Program-made: the position numbers and the translations under genes
The notes under the pieces: model-generated
What the model saw: only the letters and a program-made list of their open reading frames with translations
Database searches by the model: none
What the model was told of the DNA's origin: nothing
Assembly (NCBI RefSeq): GCF_039778605.1
Contig: NZ_CP156060.1
Location: 107,501-171,500 of the forward strand
Direction of reading: 5' to 3'
From: Flavobacterium sp. WV_118_3
GTDB lineage: Bacteria > Bacteroidota > Bacteroidia > Flavobacteriales > Flavobacteriaceae
DNA length: 64,000 bases
Shown here: positions 1 to 8,482 of the stretch, piece by piece
Position numbering within the stretch: the first letter of the stretch is position 1
How the letters are laid out: each line of letters begins with the position of its first letter

Positions 1-1329
1 ATGGTAAAGACTTTCCTGGAAAAAAAAGGATTTGCGGTTCACAATGTTTTTTCGGCTAAAGAGGCCGAAGGAATATTGGAAAACGAAACATTCGACGTTG
101 TATTGACCGACATCAGATTGCCGGATAAAGACGGTATTGAGCTGTTGCAATTAATAAAAGCAAAGTCATTTCAGACGCAGGTTATTTTGATGACGGGTTA
201 TACCGAAATTAAAACCGCTGTTAATGCAATTAAAATGGGCGCTTTCGATTATGTTGGAAAGCCGATTAATCCCGATGAAATTCTGCATACGATTCATCAG
301 TCTTTAAAGAAAAAAGCTAGTCCGGTTGTAGAAGAGCCCATTGAAACGGATTCCAAGACACCTGCTAAATCCAAGACACCTTCACAAAATAACACATTTC
401 CATTTGTAAAAGGAATTAGTGATCATTCAAGTCAGTTACACGATTATATCGAATTGGTGGCACCTACCAATATGTCGGTATTGATCATTGGTGATAGCGG
501 AACCGGTAAAGAATATATTGCCCATAGTATACACGTACAAAGCAAACGTAAAGACAAACCGTTTATCGCGGTCGACTGTGGAGCGATTCCAAAGGAGTTG
601 GCTTCAAGTGAGTTTTTTGGACATCTAAAAGGTTCGTTTACTGGCGCTTTTAACGACAAAACAGGACATTTTGAAGCAGCTAATGGCGGAACTTTATTTC
701 TGGATGAAGTCGGAAACCTGTCGTATGAAGTGCAGATTCAGTTATTGCGTGCCTTACAGGAACGTAAGATCAAACCGGTAGGAAGTAATAATGAAATAGG
801 TGTCGATATACGCGTGATTGCGGCGACAAATGAGGACTTGCAGGAAGCGGTCAAAAAAGGCGATTTCCGGGAAGATTTATACCATCGTCTGAATGAATTC
901 AGTATTAAAGCACCACGACTATCCGAAAGAAAAAATGATATCCTGATTTTTGCCAATCATTTTCTGGAAATGGCCAATCACGATCTTGAAAAAGAGGTAC
1001 AGGGCTTTTCCCAACCGGTAACGGATTTGTTTTTAACTTACGATTGGCCGGGAAATCTTCGGGAAATGAAAAACATTATCAAACGTTCGGTGTTGCTGAC
1101 TAAAGGGGATATGGTGCTGAAAGAAGTGCTGCCTCAGGAAATGTTCGACACTCCGTATCAGGAAAAAACCGAAAGTGAATTCCAACTATATTCATCTAAA
1201 GATGAAGAAAAGGCGATTCTCGATGCGTTGGAACGGGCGCGTTTTAATAAAACCAAGGCGGCTCAGTTGTTAGGAATCGACCGGAAAACCTTATACAATA
1301 AAATCAAACTTTATAATATCGAGCTTTAA
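1..1329 (+). CDS. Sigma-54-dependent response regulator, NtrC type (5' end outside window)
   Basis: Two-component regulator that activates sigma-54 promoters when phosphorylated. The first visible ATG is internal: the receiver starts at its first helix and lacks the first beta strand with the acidic pair, so the true start lies upstream. Visible receiver residues are the phospho-acceptor D37 (in VVLTDIRLP), T65 and K87. A central AAA+ domain follows (about 135-370) with Walker A GDSGTGKE, the sigma-54 contact loop as GSFTGA, and Walker B GGTLFLDE. The C-terminus (about 410-440) is a Fis-type helix-turn-helix (NKTKAAQLLGIDRKTLYNKI). Its stop codon overlaps that of the convergent hybrid kinase, a plausible partner. 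Confidence 0.95.
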   Translation: MVKTFLEKKGFAVHNVFSAKEAEGILENETFDVVLTDIRLPDKDGIELLQLIKAKSFQTQVILMTGYTEIKTAVNAIKMGAFDYVGKPINPDEILHTIHQSLKKKASPVVEEPIETDSKTPAKSKTPSQNNTFPFVKGISDHSSQLHDYIELVAPTNMSVLIIGDSGTGKEYIAHSIHVQSKRKDKPFIAVDCGAIPKELASSEFFGHLKGSFTGAFNDKTGHFEAANGGTLFLDEVGNLSYEVQIQLLRALQERKIKPVGSNNEIGVDIRVIAATNEDLQEAVKKGDFREDLYHRLNEFSIKAPRLSERKNDILIFANHFLEMANHDLEKEVQGFSQPVTDLFLTYDWPGNLREMKNIIKRSVLLTKGDMVLKEVLPQEMFDTPYQEKTESEFQLYSSKDEEKAILDALERARFNKTKAAQLLGIDRKTLYNKIKLYNIEL

Positions 1330-3737
1330 CGGATTTCAAATTTTAGTTTCTCGATTAATACTTCCAATTGATCAATGATCGATTGTACATATTCCTTTTG
1401 ATTGACCTTTTGGAAGTCAAGCGTTTTGTCTTCCAAAGGGATTAAAAGGGCCACAATAGATTGTACTTCCATTTGTTTAAGCATCGGGATTAGTTTATGC
1501 GCCAATTGCGCAATTGCTTCCTGATCATCATTTGTAACGGCTGTTTGTAAGCTTTCAATATTGTCTTTACAACTGCTGATAAAGGCCGTTATGATACTCT
1601 CTAATGCTTTACGGTCGTTTTGCGTAAACTGATTCAAACTACTAAGATTGTACAGTTGGTGGTTACGATGTTGGTTCTGGTCGTATTTGATTTCATGAAC
1701 CAGGCGTCCTTCGAAAATGGATTGTATCTGATTCAATAAGTCTTTTAATTGTATCGGTTTGGGATGAAAGGTCTCAAATCCTTTTTTGATAAAATCTTCA
1801 AATACCAAATCACGTTTACCGGTTAAAGCGATAACAGGTATGGAAGTCAGATTTGGATTGCTTTTTATCGCTTCAACCAGTTCAAAACCATCCATTTTGG
1901 GCATCTGAATGTCTGAGATGATCAGATCAAACGGAGTTTTTAGTAGCATGGCGACTACTTTTGTAGCATCCGGAGTGGTAGTCACCTGAACTGAATAAGA
2001 GGCCAGAATTTCTTCCATTAATTTTAATTGCATAACGTCATCGTCTACAATCAGGATCTTTTTGTCTTGTAAAAAATCGTATGCCGTGGTGTCATTTTCG
2101 GAAGATGGATGTAAAACCGATTGTTCGGCAGGGATATTCGGAATACGAACGGTAAATGTCGAACCTTGATGTTCTTCGCTTTCCAGTGTAATGGTTCCGC
2201 CTAAAAGTTCGATAATCCGTTTGGCAATCGTAAGTCCAAGTCCGGTTCCACCGTATTTTTTTTCGATTCCGGAATGCGCCTGCGTAAATTCTTTAAAAAC
2301 GTCCTTTTGTTTGTTTTTCGCAATCCCAATCCCGGTATCGCTGACTTTAATCGAAATCCAGTCCGAATCCAGCCCGGCTGTTACGACTACTTGTCCTTCG
2401 GGTGTAAATTTGATGGCGTTCGTCACCAGGTTGGTCAGTACTTGTTTGATACGGTACGGATCGGAAATAAAAAGGCTATCCAGTTCCTTTTGAATATTCC
2501 ATTGCAATTGAATGCCTTTATTTGTTGCATTCGGAACCAAAGGTTGACAACTGTTTTCGATCAGGTCTTTAAAATTAAAGTTGATGTTCTCGATTTTGAT
2601 TTTGTTGTTTTCTAATTTCGAAAAGTCAATCAGATCGTTAACCAGTTTGAGGATATAATGGGACGAGTGTTTAATATTGTCCAGATATTGTAGCTGTTTT
2701 GGAGAAACGGGCGTGTTTTTTAGCAGGTCGGAAAAGCCGATAACACTACCCAATGGCGTCTGGATATCGTGCGTCACGGTAGCCAAAAGCATGGTTTTGC
2801 TTCGGAGTAGATCTTCTTTTTCTGAATTAAGCCGTTCCAATTGCATCCGGTATTTTTGGTTCTTCTGTAAATCACGCACAATAATTAAGCCAAAAAGAAT
2901 CACGAGTAAAAGGGCGACCGCTCCAATCCACGCAATATTTTTGGTGGTTTTGCTAATGGCAAATTTTGATTCGTTGATGGTTTGATAGGATTTCTGGAGG
3001 ATTTCTTTTTCAACGGATATCAGGACATTCCGCAGCTGATCGGAAATAACGCGGTTTTCTTCCAGTAATTTTTGTTCCCTTTTAAAGAGTTGATTTTTGA
3101 TGTTATTTTCTTTGGTGACCACATCCGAAATAATTTTTTCGAAAGCCAAAACCAGCGAATCATTCGAAACCGGAAGGACACTCAACGAATCCCGTTGGTG
3201 TGGATTTAGTACATTATCGAGGAATTTCCGGATCTGCGAATTGTTTCGCGCCCGACTAATCGGTTGGAAGTTTAAAACCAAAGAATCCTTAACGTTATAA
3301 ATTTTAGTTATGGCTTTGTCCAGGTTGTTTTCGTGACTGTATTTTTTTCGGAAGTTTAAAATGTCCCCAATACTTCTTCGTTTCTTCTTTAAAAGCATTT
3401 GTATCGAGTCGAATTTTACTAGTTGGTTGTCATCGGCACCTTCTTTAATCGTTTCAATTTCGGAATTGATACTGTCCAGTAAGCGGTAATATTCGTTGAT
3501 GGTGGTTTTGTTTTCGGTGAGCATCGCCGATCGGCCGATGGCTTCCGAAGTATAAAGGTTGGTTACGACATTACTGATCCTCAGGATTTTTTTGTTTTCT
3601 TCCGATGTTGTCTCTTTCGGAGTGGCCAGTTTTAGAATTTCGGAATAGATATACCAAACCGAAATCACTGCGATAACAATCAGGAAAATATATCCCAAAA
3701 CAACTTTAAATTGTAATGACTTGGCTCTTTTATCCAT
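1326..3737 (-). CDS. Hybrid sensor histidine kinase with receiver and Hpt domains
   Basis: Inner-membrane phosphorelay kinase. Order: TM helix about 11-31, a periplasmic helical sensor of about 235 residues, TM about 268-290, HisKA with H323 (THDIQTPLG), HATPase with N-box (NLVTNAIKF) and G boxes (DTGIGIA, GGTGLGL), receiver with phospho-acceptor D609 (IISDIQMP), and a C-terminal Hpt domain with H747 (QLAHKL). All phosphotransfer residues are present, so it can run a His-Asp-His relay whose final acceptor may be the neighbouring NtrC-type regulator. The two genes converge and their stop codons overlap within four bases. The sensor domain resembles no named ligand-binding domain that I can recognise. 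Confidence 0.93.
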   Translation of the reverse strand: MDKRAKSLQFKVVLGYIFLIVIAVISVWYIYSEILKLATPKETTSEENKKILRISNVVTNLYTSEAIGRSAMLTENKTTINEYYRLLDSINSEIETIKEGADDNQLVKFDSIQMLLKKKRRSIGDILNFRKKYSHENNLDKAITKIYNVKDSLVLNFQPISRARNNSQIRKFLDNVLNPHQRDSLSVLPVSNDSLVLAFEKIISDVVTKENNIKNQLFKREQKLLEENRVISDQLRNVLISVEKEILQKSYQTINESKFAISKTTKNIAWIGAVALLLVILFGLIIVRDLQKNQKYRMQLERLNSEKEDLLRSKTMLLATVTHDIQTPLGSVIGFSDLLKNTPVSPKQLQYLDNIKHSSHYILKLVNDLIDFSKLENNKIKIENINFNFKDLIENSCQPLVPNATNKGIQLQWNIQKELDSLFISDPYRIKQVLTNLVTNAIKFTPEGQVVVTAGLDSDWISIKVSDTGIGIAKNKQKDVFKEFTQAHSGIEKKYGGTGLGLTIAKRIIELLGGTITLESEEHQGSTFTVRIPNIPAEQSVLHPSSENDTTAYDFLQDKKILIVDDDVMQLKLMEEILASYSVQVTTTPDATKVVAMLLKTPFDLIISDIQMPKMDGFELVEAIKSNPNLTSIPVIALTGKRDLVFEDFIKKGFETFHPKPIQLKDLLNQIQSIFEGRLVHEIKYDQNQHRNHQLYNLSSLNQFTQNDRKALESIITAFISSCKDNIESLQTAVTNDDQEAIAQLAHKLIPMLKQMEVQSIVALLIPLEDKTLDFQKVNQKEYVQSIIDQLEVLIEKLKFEIR

Positions 3738-3769
3738 TTTATAAAGATACTCGATCTGCTTTTGTAATC

Positions 3770-3797
3770 AAAAAAAAAGTCCAACGCAATGTTGGAC
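3770..3797 (-). terminator. Rho-independent terminator after the acyl-CoA dehydrogenase gene
   Basis: An 8-bp stem (AGTCCAAC / GTTGGACT, 3778-3797, 5-nt... loop GCAA) is followed on the minus strand by a run of nine T. It lies just past the stop of the minus-strand acyl-CoA dehydrogenase gene. Confidence 0.85.
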
Positions 3798-3821
3798 TCC
3801 TTTATTGTGACGGGTTTGAAA

Positions 3822-4961
3822 TTAAGAAACCAAACCTCTTGAAATTACAATTCTTTGGATTTCAGAAGTTCCTTCGTAAATCTGAGTGATCTTCGCATCA
3901 CGCATCATACGCTCTACATGGTACTCTCTTACATATCCGTTTCCACCGTGAATCTGAACAGCCTCGATAGTCGTATCCATTGCTACCTGTGATGCATATA
4001 ATTTTGCCATCGCTCCGGAATGTGAAATATCCTGTCCGGCATCTTTTTCACAAGCGGCTTTAAAACACAACATTCTCGCTGCAGTGATTTGTGTTGCCAT
4101 ATCGGCCAATTTAAAAGCAATTGCCTGGTGTTTGAAGATTTCTTTACCGAAAGCTTTACGTTCCTGTGAGTATTTTAACGCCAATTCGTAAGCTCCGGAA
4201 GCAATTCCCAATGCCTGAGAAGCAATTCCGATACGACCACCGTTTAATACACCCATTGCAAAGTTAAATCCGAAACCGTCGGCACCAATTCTGTTTTCTT
4301 TTGGTACTTTAACATCGGTAAACATTAACGAATGCGTGTCGGATCCGCGGATTCCCATTTTTTGTTCTTTTGGACCGATTTCGAAACCTGCCCATCCTCT
4401 TTCAACGATAAAAGCATTGATTCCTTTGTGTCCTTTTTCTACGTCCGTTTGTGCGATTACAATATACGTAGAAGCAGTATTACCATTGGTAATCCAGTTT
4501 TTAGTTCCGTTTAACAAATAATGATCTCCCATATCGATGGCAGTCGTTTTTTGTGATGTAGCATCCGATCCGGCTTCCGGCTCTGATAAACAGAACGCTC
4601 CGATAACCTCACCTTTAGCAAGTGGCACTAAATATTTTTCTTTTTGTTCTTCGTTACAGTATTTTTCAAGACCGGCACATACTAATGAGTTGTTAACTGA
4701 CATTACTACTGCAGCAGAAGCATCAATTTTCGCGATTTCTTCCATAGCCAATACGTAAGAAACACTGTCCAATCCGGCTCCACCATATTTAGGGTCAACC
4801 ATCATTCCCAAAAATCCTAGTTCGGCCATCTTTTTAACCTGTTCTTCAGGGAATTTCTGGTGTTCATCTCTTTCAATTACGCCCGGTAGTAATTCGGTTT
4901 GAGCAAAATCACGAGCAGCCTGCTGTATCATCAAATGCTCTTCAGTCAGTTTAAAATCCAT
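3822..4961 (-). CDS. Acyl-CoA dehydrogenase (short-chain/butyryl type)
   Basis: FAD enzyme of fatty-acid beta-oxidation that introduces the 2,3 double bond into acyl-CoA and passes electrons to electron-transfer flavoprotein; cytosolic. At 379 residues it has the normal length for the family. Visible: the FAD/substrate segment AFCLSEPEAGSDA, the WITNG motif, the arginine-rich central helix (QERKAFGKEI), and near the C-terminus YEGTSEIQR, where E363 aligns with the catalytic base of short-chain dehydrogenases. Single gene with its own promoter (5005-5035) and terminator. Chain-length preference cannot be settled from sequence alone. Confidence 0.94.
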   Translation of the reverse strand: MDFKLTEEHLMIQQAARDFAQTELLPGVIERDEHQKFPEEQVKKMAELGFLGMMVDPKYGGAGLDSVSYVLAMEEIAKIDASAAVVMSVNNSLVCAGLEKYCNEEQKEKYLVPLAKGEVIGAFCLSEPEAGSDATSQKTTAIDMGDHYLLNGTKNWITNGNTASTYIVIAQTDVEKGHKGINAFIVERGWAGFEIGPKEQKMGIRGSDTHSLMFTDVKVPKENRIGADGFGFNFAMGVLNGGRIGIASQALGIASGAYELALKYSQERKAFGKEIFKHQAIAFKLADMATQITAARMLCFKAACEKDAGQDISHSGAMAKLYASQVAMDTTIEAVQIHGGNGYVREYHVERMMRDAKITQIYEGTSEIQRIVISRGLVS

Positions 4962-5004
4962 TTCTTATAAGTTATTTTGTTTGAATGTTCTTTAAAAAAG
5001 TTCC

Positions 5005-5035
5005 CAAATATAGCGTATAAATGTCATACTTTCAA
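5005..5035 (-). promoter_or_regulatory. Bacteroidota-type promoter of the acyl-CoA dehydrogenase gene
   Basis: On the minus strand a -33 TTG (5035-5033) is followed after 20 bp by a perfect -7 element TATATTTG (5012-5005), giving a leader of roughly 40 nt. This matches the Flavobacterium consensus TTTG-N17-23-TAnnTTTG. Confidence 0.7.
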
Positions 5036-5057
5036 CTGGATTGCCTAATTTTAACCC

Positions 5058-6128
5058 ATGCAAAATAGTGTCTATAACGTTATCGGAGTCATGTCCGGAA
5101 CTTCCCTCGACGGGATCGATCTGGCAGCTATCACTTTTACGCTGGAAAACCAACAGTGGCAATTTCAAATCCAACAATGTGAAACGGTTCCGTATTCGGA
5201 AGAATGGATCGGATGGCTGCGCGAAGCCGTTGGTTATACACCGTTGCAACTCGAAATGTTAAATGAAAATTACACCGTTTTACTCGCCGGTGTAATCCGC
5301 GATTTTATCCAAAAAAATGATATCCAGAAATTGGACGCGGTATGTTCCCACGGACATACGATTTTGCACCAACCACAAAACGGACTGACACTTCAGATCG
5401 GAAACCTGCCGAAAATCGCTGAACTGATCGGACATAAAGTGGTTTGCGATTTCCGGGTCGACGATGTAGCGCTCGGCGGACAAGGTGCGCCCTTGGTTCC
5501 AATTGGCGACCGACTTTTGTTTGCCGATTATAACTACTGTCTAAACCTAGGCGGTTTTTCCAATGTTTCGTTTGAAGAAAACAACAATCGGATTGCCTTC
5601 GATATTTCGCCCGTTAATACGGTGTTGAATTGTTATGCGGAAAAATTAGGTTATGCCTACGACGACCGGGGAAAATTGGCCGCTAAAGGAAAGGTCTCGG
5701 AAAAACTGATGCAGGAGCTGAATGCGTTACCGTTTTATCAGGCGAAACATCCCAAATCGTTGGGTTTTGAATTTGTAAAAGAAACCGTTTTTCCTCTGAT
5801 TGAGCAGTATGAATTACCGGAATTGGATGTGTTGGCGACATTTACCCATCATATCGCCTTTCAGGTTGGACAAGCATTGCCGGTACCAAAAGGAAATTTA
5901 CTGATCACCGGAGGTGGTGCCTATAATCATTTTCTGATTGAGTTGATCAAGGAAAATTTACCCGAAATGAAAATCACTGCTCCCGATACCAAAACAATCG
6001 AATTTAAAGAAGCGCTGATCTTTGGTTTGCTGGGTGTTTTAAAGCTTCGCAACCAAATAAATGTACTGGCCAGCGTGACCGGAGCGCGTCAGAATCACAG
6101 TTCCGGAAGAATTTATGATATAGCGTAA
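5058..6128 (+). CDS. anmK: Anhydro-N-acetylmuramic acid kinase
   Basis: Cell-wall recycling enzyme that hydrolyses and phosphorylates 1,6-anhydroMurNAc to MurNAc-6-phosphate in the cytosol. The N-terminus carries the family signature VMSGTSLDGIDLA (phosphate-binding loop), followed by the ASKHA-type DFRVDDVALGGQGAPLVP segment, LNLGGFSN and the C-terminal LLITGGGAYN loop. The length of 356 is slightly shorter than E. coli AnmK (369). The start at 5058 leaves nine residues before the first conserved strand, which suits the family. It is divergent from the acyl-CoA dehydrogenase, and the dehydrogenase downstream has its own promoter. Confidence 0.95.
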   Translation: MQNSVYNVIGVMSGTSLDGIDLAAITFTLENQQWQFQIQQCETVPYSEEWIGWLREAVGYTPLQLEMLNENYTVLLAGVIRDFIQKNDIQKLDAVCSHGHTILHQPQNGLTLQIGNLPKIAELIGHKVVCDFRVDDVALGGQGAPLVPIGDRLLFADYNYCLNLGGFSNVSFEENNNRIAFDISPVNTVLNCYAEKLGYAYDDRGKLAAKGKVSEKLMQELNALPFYQAKHPKSLGFEFVKETVFPLIEQYELPELDVLATFTHHIAFQVGQALPVPKGNLLITGGGAYNHFLIELIKENLPEMKITAPDTKTIEFKEALIFGLLGVLKLRNQINVLASVTGARQNHSSGRIYDIA

Positions 6129-6132
6129 AAAC

Positions 6133-6164
6133 TTTGAGATTGTAAGAGTTTCAGGTTATATTTG
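6133..6164 (+). promoter_or_regulatory. Consensus Bacteroidota promoter of the amino-acid dehydrogenase gene
   Basis: TTTG at 6133-6136, a 20-bp spacer, then TATATTTG at 6157-6164. Both elements are perfect and the start codon lies about 35 nt past the expected transcription start. It begins just after the anmK stop codon. Confidence 0.85.
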
Positions 6165-6205
6165 TGCCACTTAAAAAACAACAATACAATAAATAATTAC
6201 ATAAA

Positions 6206-7432
6206 ATGAAAGATTTATTAAAGAAATTCGAAAATAAAGAGCCGGAAGTAGTATTCCATTGGAAAGATGCGGAAACGGAAGCGGAAGGATGGACAGTGAT
6301 CAACTCATTAAGAGGTGGTGCTGCCGGAGGTGGAACCCGTATGCGTAAAGGTTTGGATATGAACGAGGTATTGTCACTTGCCAAAACAATGGAAGTGAAG
6401 TTTTCGGTTTCGGGACCTGCGATTGGCGGTGCAAAATCTGGAATTAATTTTGATCCAAACGATCCAAGAAAAAAAGGCGTGTTACAACGTTGGTATAAAG
6501 CGGTTTCGCCTTTGTTAAAAAGCTATTACGGAACCGGTGGGGATTTAAATGTGGACGAAATCCACGAAGTGATCCCGATGACAGAAGAATGTGGGGTTTG
6601 GCATCCGCAAGAAGGGGTTTTCAACGGACATTTTAAGCCAACGGAAGCCGATAAAATTAACCGTATCGGACAATTACGTCAGGGTGTGGTAAAAGTGATT
6701 GAAAACACAACGTTTTCTCCGGATATCAACAGAAAATATACCGTTGCTGATATGATCACTGGATATGGTGTGGCGCAAGCGGTACGTCATTTCTATGATA
6801 TCTATGGTGGAAGTGTACAAGGTAAAAAAGCAATTGTACAAGGTTTTGGTAACGTAGGTTCGGCTGCGGCGTTCTACTTAGCTGAAATGGGTGCGAAAGT
6901 GGTTGGAATTATCGATAGAGACGGAGGGTTGATCAACGAAGAAGGATTCTCTTTCGAAGAGATCAGAACTTTATTCTTAAACAAAGACGGAAACAAATTG
7001 GTGGCCGATAACATGATTCCTTTCGAAGAAATCAATGCTAAAATCTGGAACCTGGGTGCGGAAATCTTTACTCCGTGTGCAGCGTCAAGATTGGTGATAA
7101 AAGAACAAGTTGATCAAATGATTGCATCCGGATTGGAAGTGATTTCATGTGGTGCGAATGTTCCGTTTGCCGATAAAGAGATTTTCTTCGGTCCGATTAT
7201 GGAAGAAACCGATAGCAAAGTAAGTTTAATTCCGGACTTTATTTCCAACTGTGGAATGGCTCGTGTATTTGCTTATTTTATGGAGAAAAAAGTTCAAATG
7301 ACAGATGAGTCGATTTTTAACGATACATCGGATATCATTCGTACAGCCATCGAAAAAGTTCACGCGCTTAACCCGGAGAAGAAAAATATCAGTGCAACAG
7401 CTTTTGAAATAGCATTAAAACAACTTTTATAA
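6206..7432 (+). CDS. Glu/Leu/Phe/Val dehydrogenase (glutamate dehydrogenase type)
   Basis: NAD(P)-dependent amino-acid dehydrogenase that interconverts an amino acid (most likely glutamate) with its 2-oxo acid and ammonia; cytosolic. 408 residues, close to the roughly 410-450 of hexameric family members. The N-terminal domain shows RGGAAGGGTR and the GPAIGGAKSG segment that carries the catalytic lysine in this family. The C-terminal Rossmann domain begins near VQGFGNVGSAAA (GxGxxG) and its second strand ends GIIDRDG, an acid that usually favours NAD. Strong promoter before it and terminator after it indicate a single-gene transcript. Substrate preference among Glu, Leu, Phe and Val cannot be fixed here. 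Confidence 0.92.
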   Translation: MKDLLKKFENKEPEVVFHWKDAETEAEGWTVINSLRGGAAGGGTRMRKGLDMNEVLSLAKTMEVKFSVSGPAIGGAKSGINFDPNDPRKKGVLQRWYKAVSPLLKSYYGTGGDLNVDEIHEVIPMTEECGVWHPQEGVFNGHFKPTEADKINRIGQLRQGVVKVIENTTFSPDINRKYTVADMITGYGVAQAVRHFYDIYGGSVQGKKAIVQGFGNVGSAAAFYLAEMGAKVVGIIDRDGGLINEEGFSFEEIRTLFLNKDGNKLVADNMIPFEEINAKIWNLGAEIFTPCAASRLVIKEQVDQMIASGLEVISCGANVPFADKEIFFGPIMEETDSKVSLIPDFISNCGMARVFAYFMEKKVQMTDESIFNDTSDIIRTAIEKVHALNPEKKNISATAFEIALKQLL

Positions 7433-7437
7433 TAGCT

Positions 7438-7471
7438 AAAACGCCCAACAATTTGTTGGGCGTTTTTTTTT
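7438..7471 (+). terminator. Rho-independent terminator after the dehydrogenase gene
   Basis: Stem ACGCCCAAC / GTTGGGCGT around a short AATTT loop, extended by A:T pairs and ending in nine T. Confidence 0.92.
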
Positions 7472-7559
7472 AATAATAATTATTTACCTTTATTGCCGTT
7501 ATAAAGAAAAAAGGAATACTATTTGCTAGACCTTTTGATACAGTTTATTTAGCGAAATA

Positions 7560-8450
7560 ATGAAAGGACTCGAAACAGAACAGGAAAAGAAATCGTTTGT
7601 GATTACAACCGTATTATGTGGTGTGATTATCGCATTGTTGTTTCTTTTAAAATTTTCGTCCACGTTGGATATTATGCAGCTTGAAGGTGGCGGTGGCGGT
7701 GGAATTGCCGTAAATTTTGGTGACAGTGAGGTCGGTTCCGGTAAAAATTTACAGAGCGAAGTACTCAATGTATCCAATCATACCAAAGCAACTCCGGTTA
7801 CTCCGGCGCCACAAGAGGAAATTATCGGTCAGGATTATGACGATGCTCCGGTAGTGGCGACAACCAAAAAAGTAGAGAAAACAAAAGTAACCCCAAAACC
7901 GGTGGATAAACCGGTACCGACTCCGGAAAAACCAAAACCATCCAAATCGACAACCGATGCGTTGGCGAATTTGATGAACGGTTCCAAATCCGGTGGTGAT
8001 GGCGATGATAACGCCAGTGGAAATAAAGGAAAACTTAACGGTGATAAAAATGCTTCCGGCTATTATGGCGGTGGCGGTTCCGGAAATGGAAAAGGATCGG
8101 GTAACGGTGACGGCGAAGGTCCGGGTTCCGGTAACGGAAAAGGTGGCGGTTATGGAAATGGTAACGGTACGGGAGTTGGAAATTACCAATTGGCCGGGCG
8201 TAAAGCGATTTCAAAACCAAGCCCAAAATATACTTGCAATGAAGAAGGTCAGGTAGCGGTAGCCATCGAAGTAGATCGAAATGGAAAAGTAATTGGTGTC
8301 GAACCCGGTGTACGTGGAACGACCAATGCGGCCAAATGTTTGTTGGATCAGGCGCGAATAGCCGCTATGCAAACCAAATTCGATGCGAATCCAGGGGCAC
8401 CCGACAAACAGGTGGGGAAAATTATATATAACTTCAAGTTGACAGAGTAA
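7560..8450 (+). CDS. TonB-like energy transducer, Gly/Pro-rich
   Basis: Likely TonB-type protein linking inner-membrane proton motive force to outer-membrane receptors. One N-terminal membrane anchor (about 12-31), a GGGGGG stretch (about 43-48), a Pro/Lys-rich span (about 78-130), a long Gly/Ser/Asn-rich linker (about 145-210), and a C-terminal TonB-like domain (about 225-296) with GQVAVAIEVDRNGKV and a late KIIYNFKL strand. The anchor has no histidine at the place where the TxxxH motif of classical TonB would put it (residue 20 is Cys). No ExbB or ExbD gene is beside it. folC follows after 32 bp and is probably co-transcribed. It could instead serve a dedicated transport or periplasm-spanning role. 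Confidence 0.8.
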   Translation: MKGLETEQEKKSFVITTVLCGVIIALLFLLKFSSTLDIMQLEGGGGGGIAVNFGDSEVGSGKNLQSEVLNVSNHTKATPVTPAPQEEIIGQDYDDAPVVATTKKVEKTKVTPKPVDKPVPTPEKPKPSKSTTDALANLMNGSKSGGDGDDNASGNKGKLNGDKNASGYYGGGGSGNGKGSGNGDGEGPGSGNGKGGGYGNGNGTGVGNYQLAGRKAISKPSPKYTCNEEGQVAVAIEVDRNGKVIGVEPGVRGTTNAAKCLLDQARIAAMQTKFDANPGAPDKQVGKIIYNFKLTE

Positions 8451-8482
8451 AGATTTCTTTACTCTTTTTTCTTTTATAGCCA

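Noticed and set aside
7749..8189. 146-codon minus-strand ORF inside the TonB-like gene
   Set aside because: Mirror of the Gly/Asn-rich linker codons; low-complexity antisense frame.
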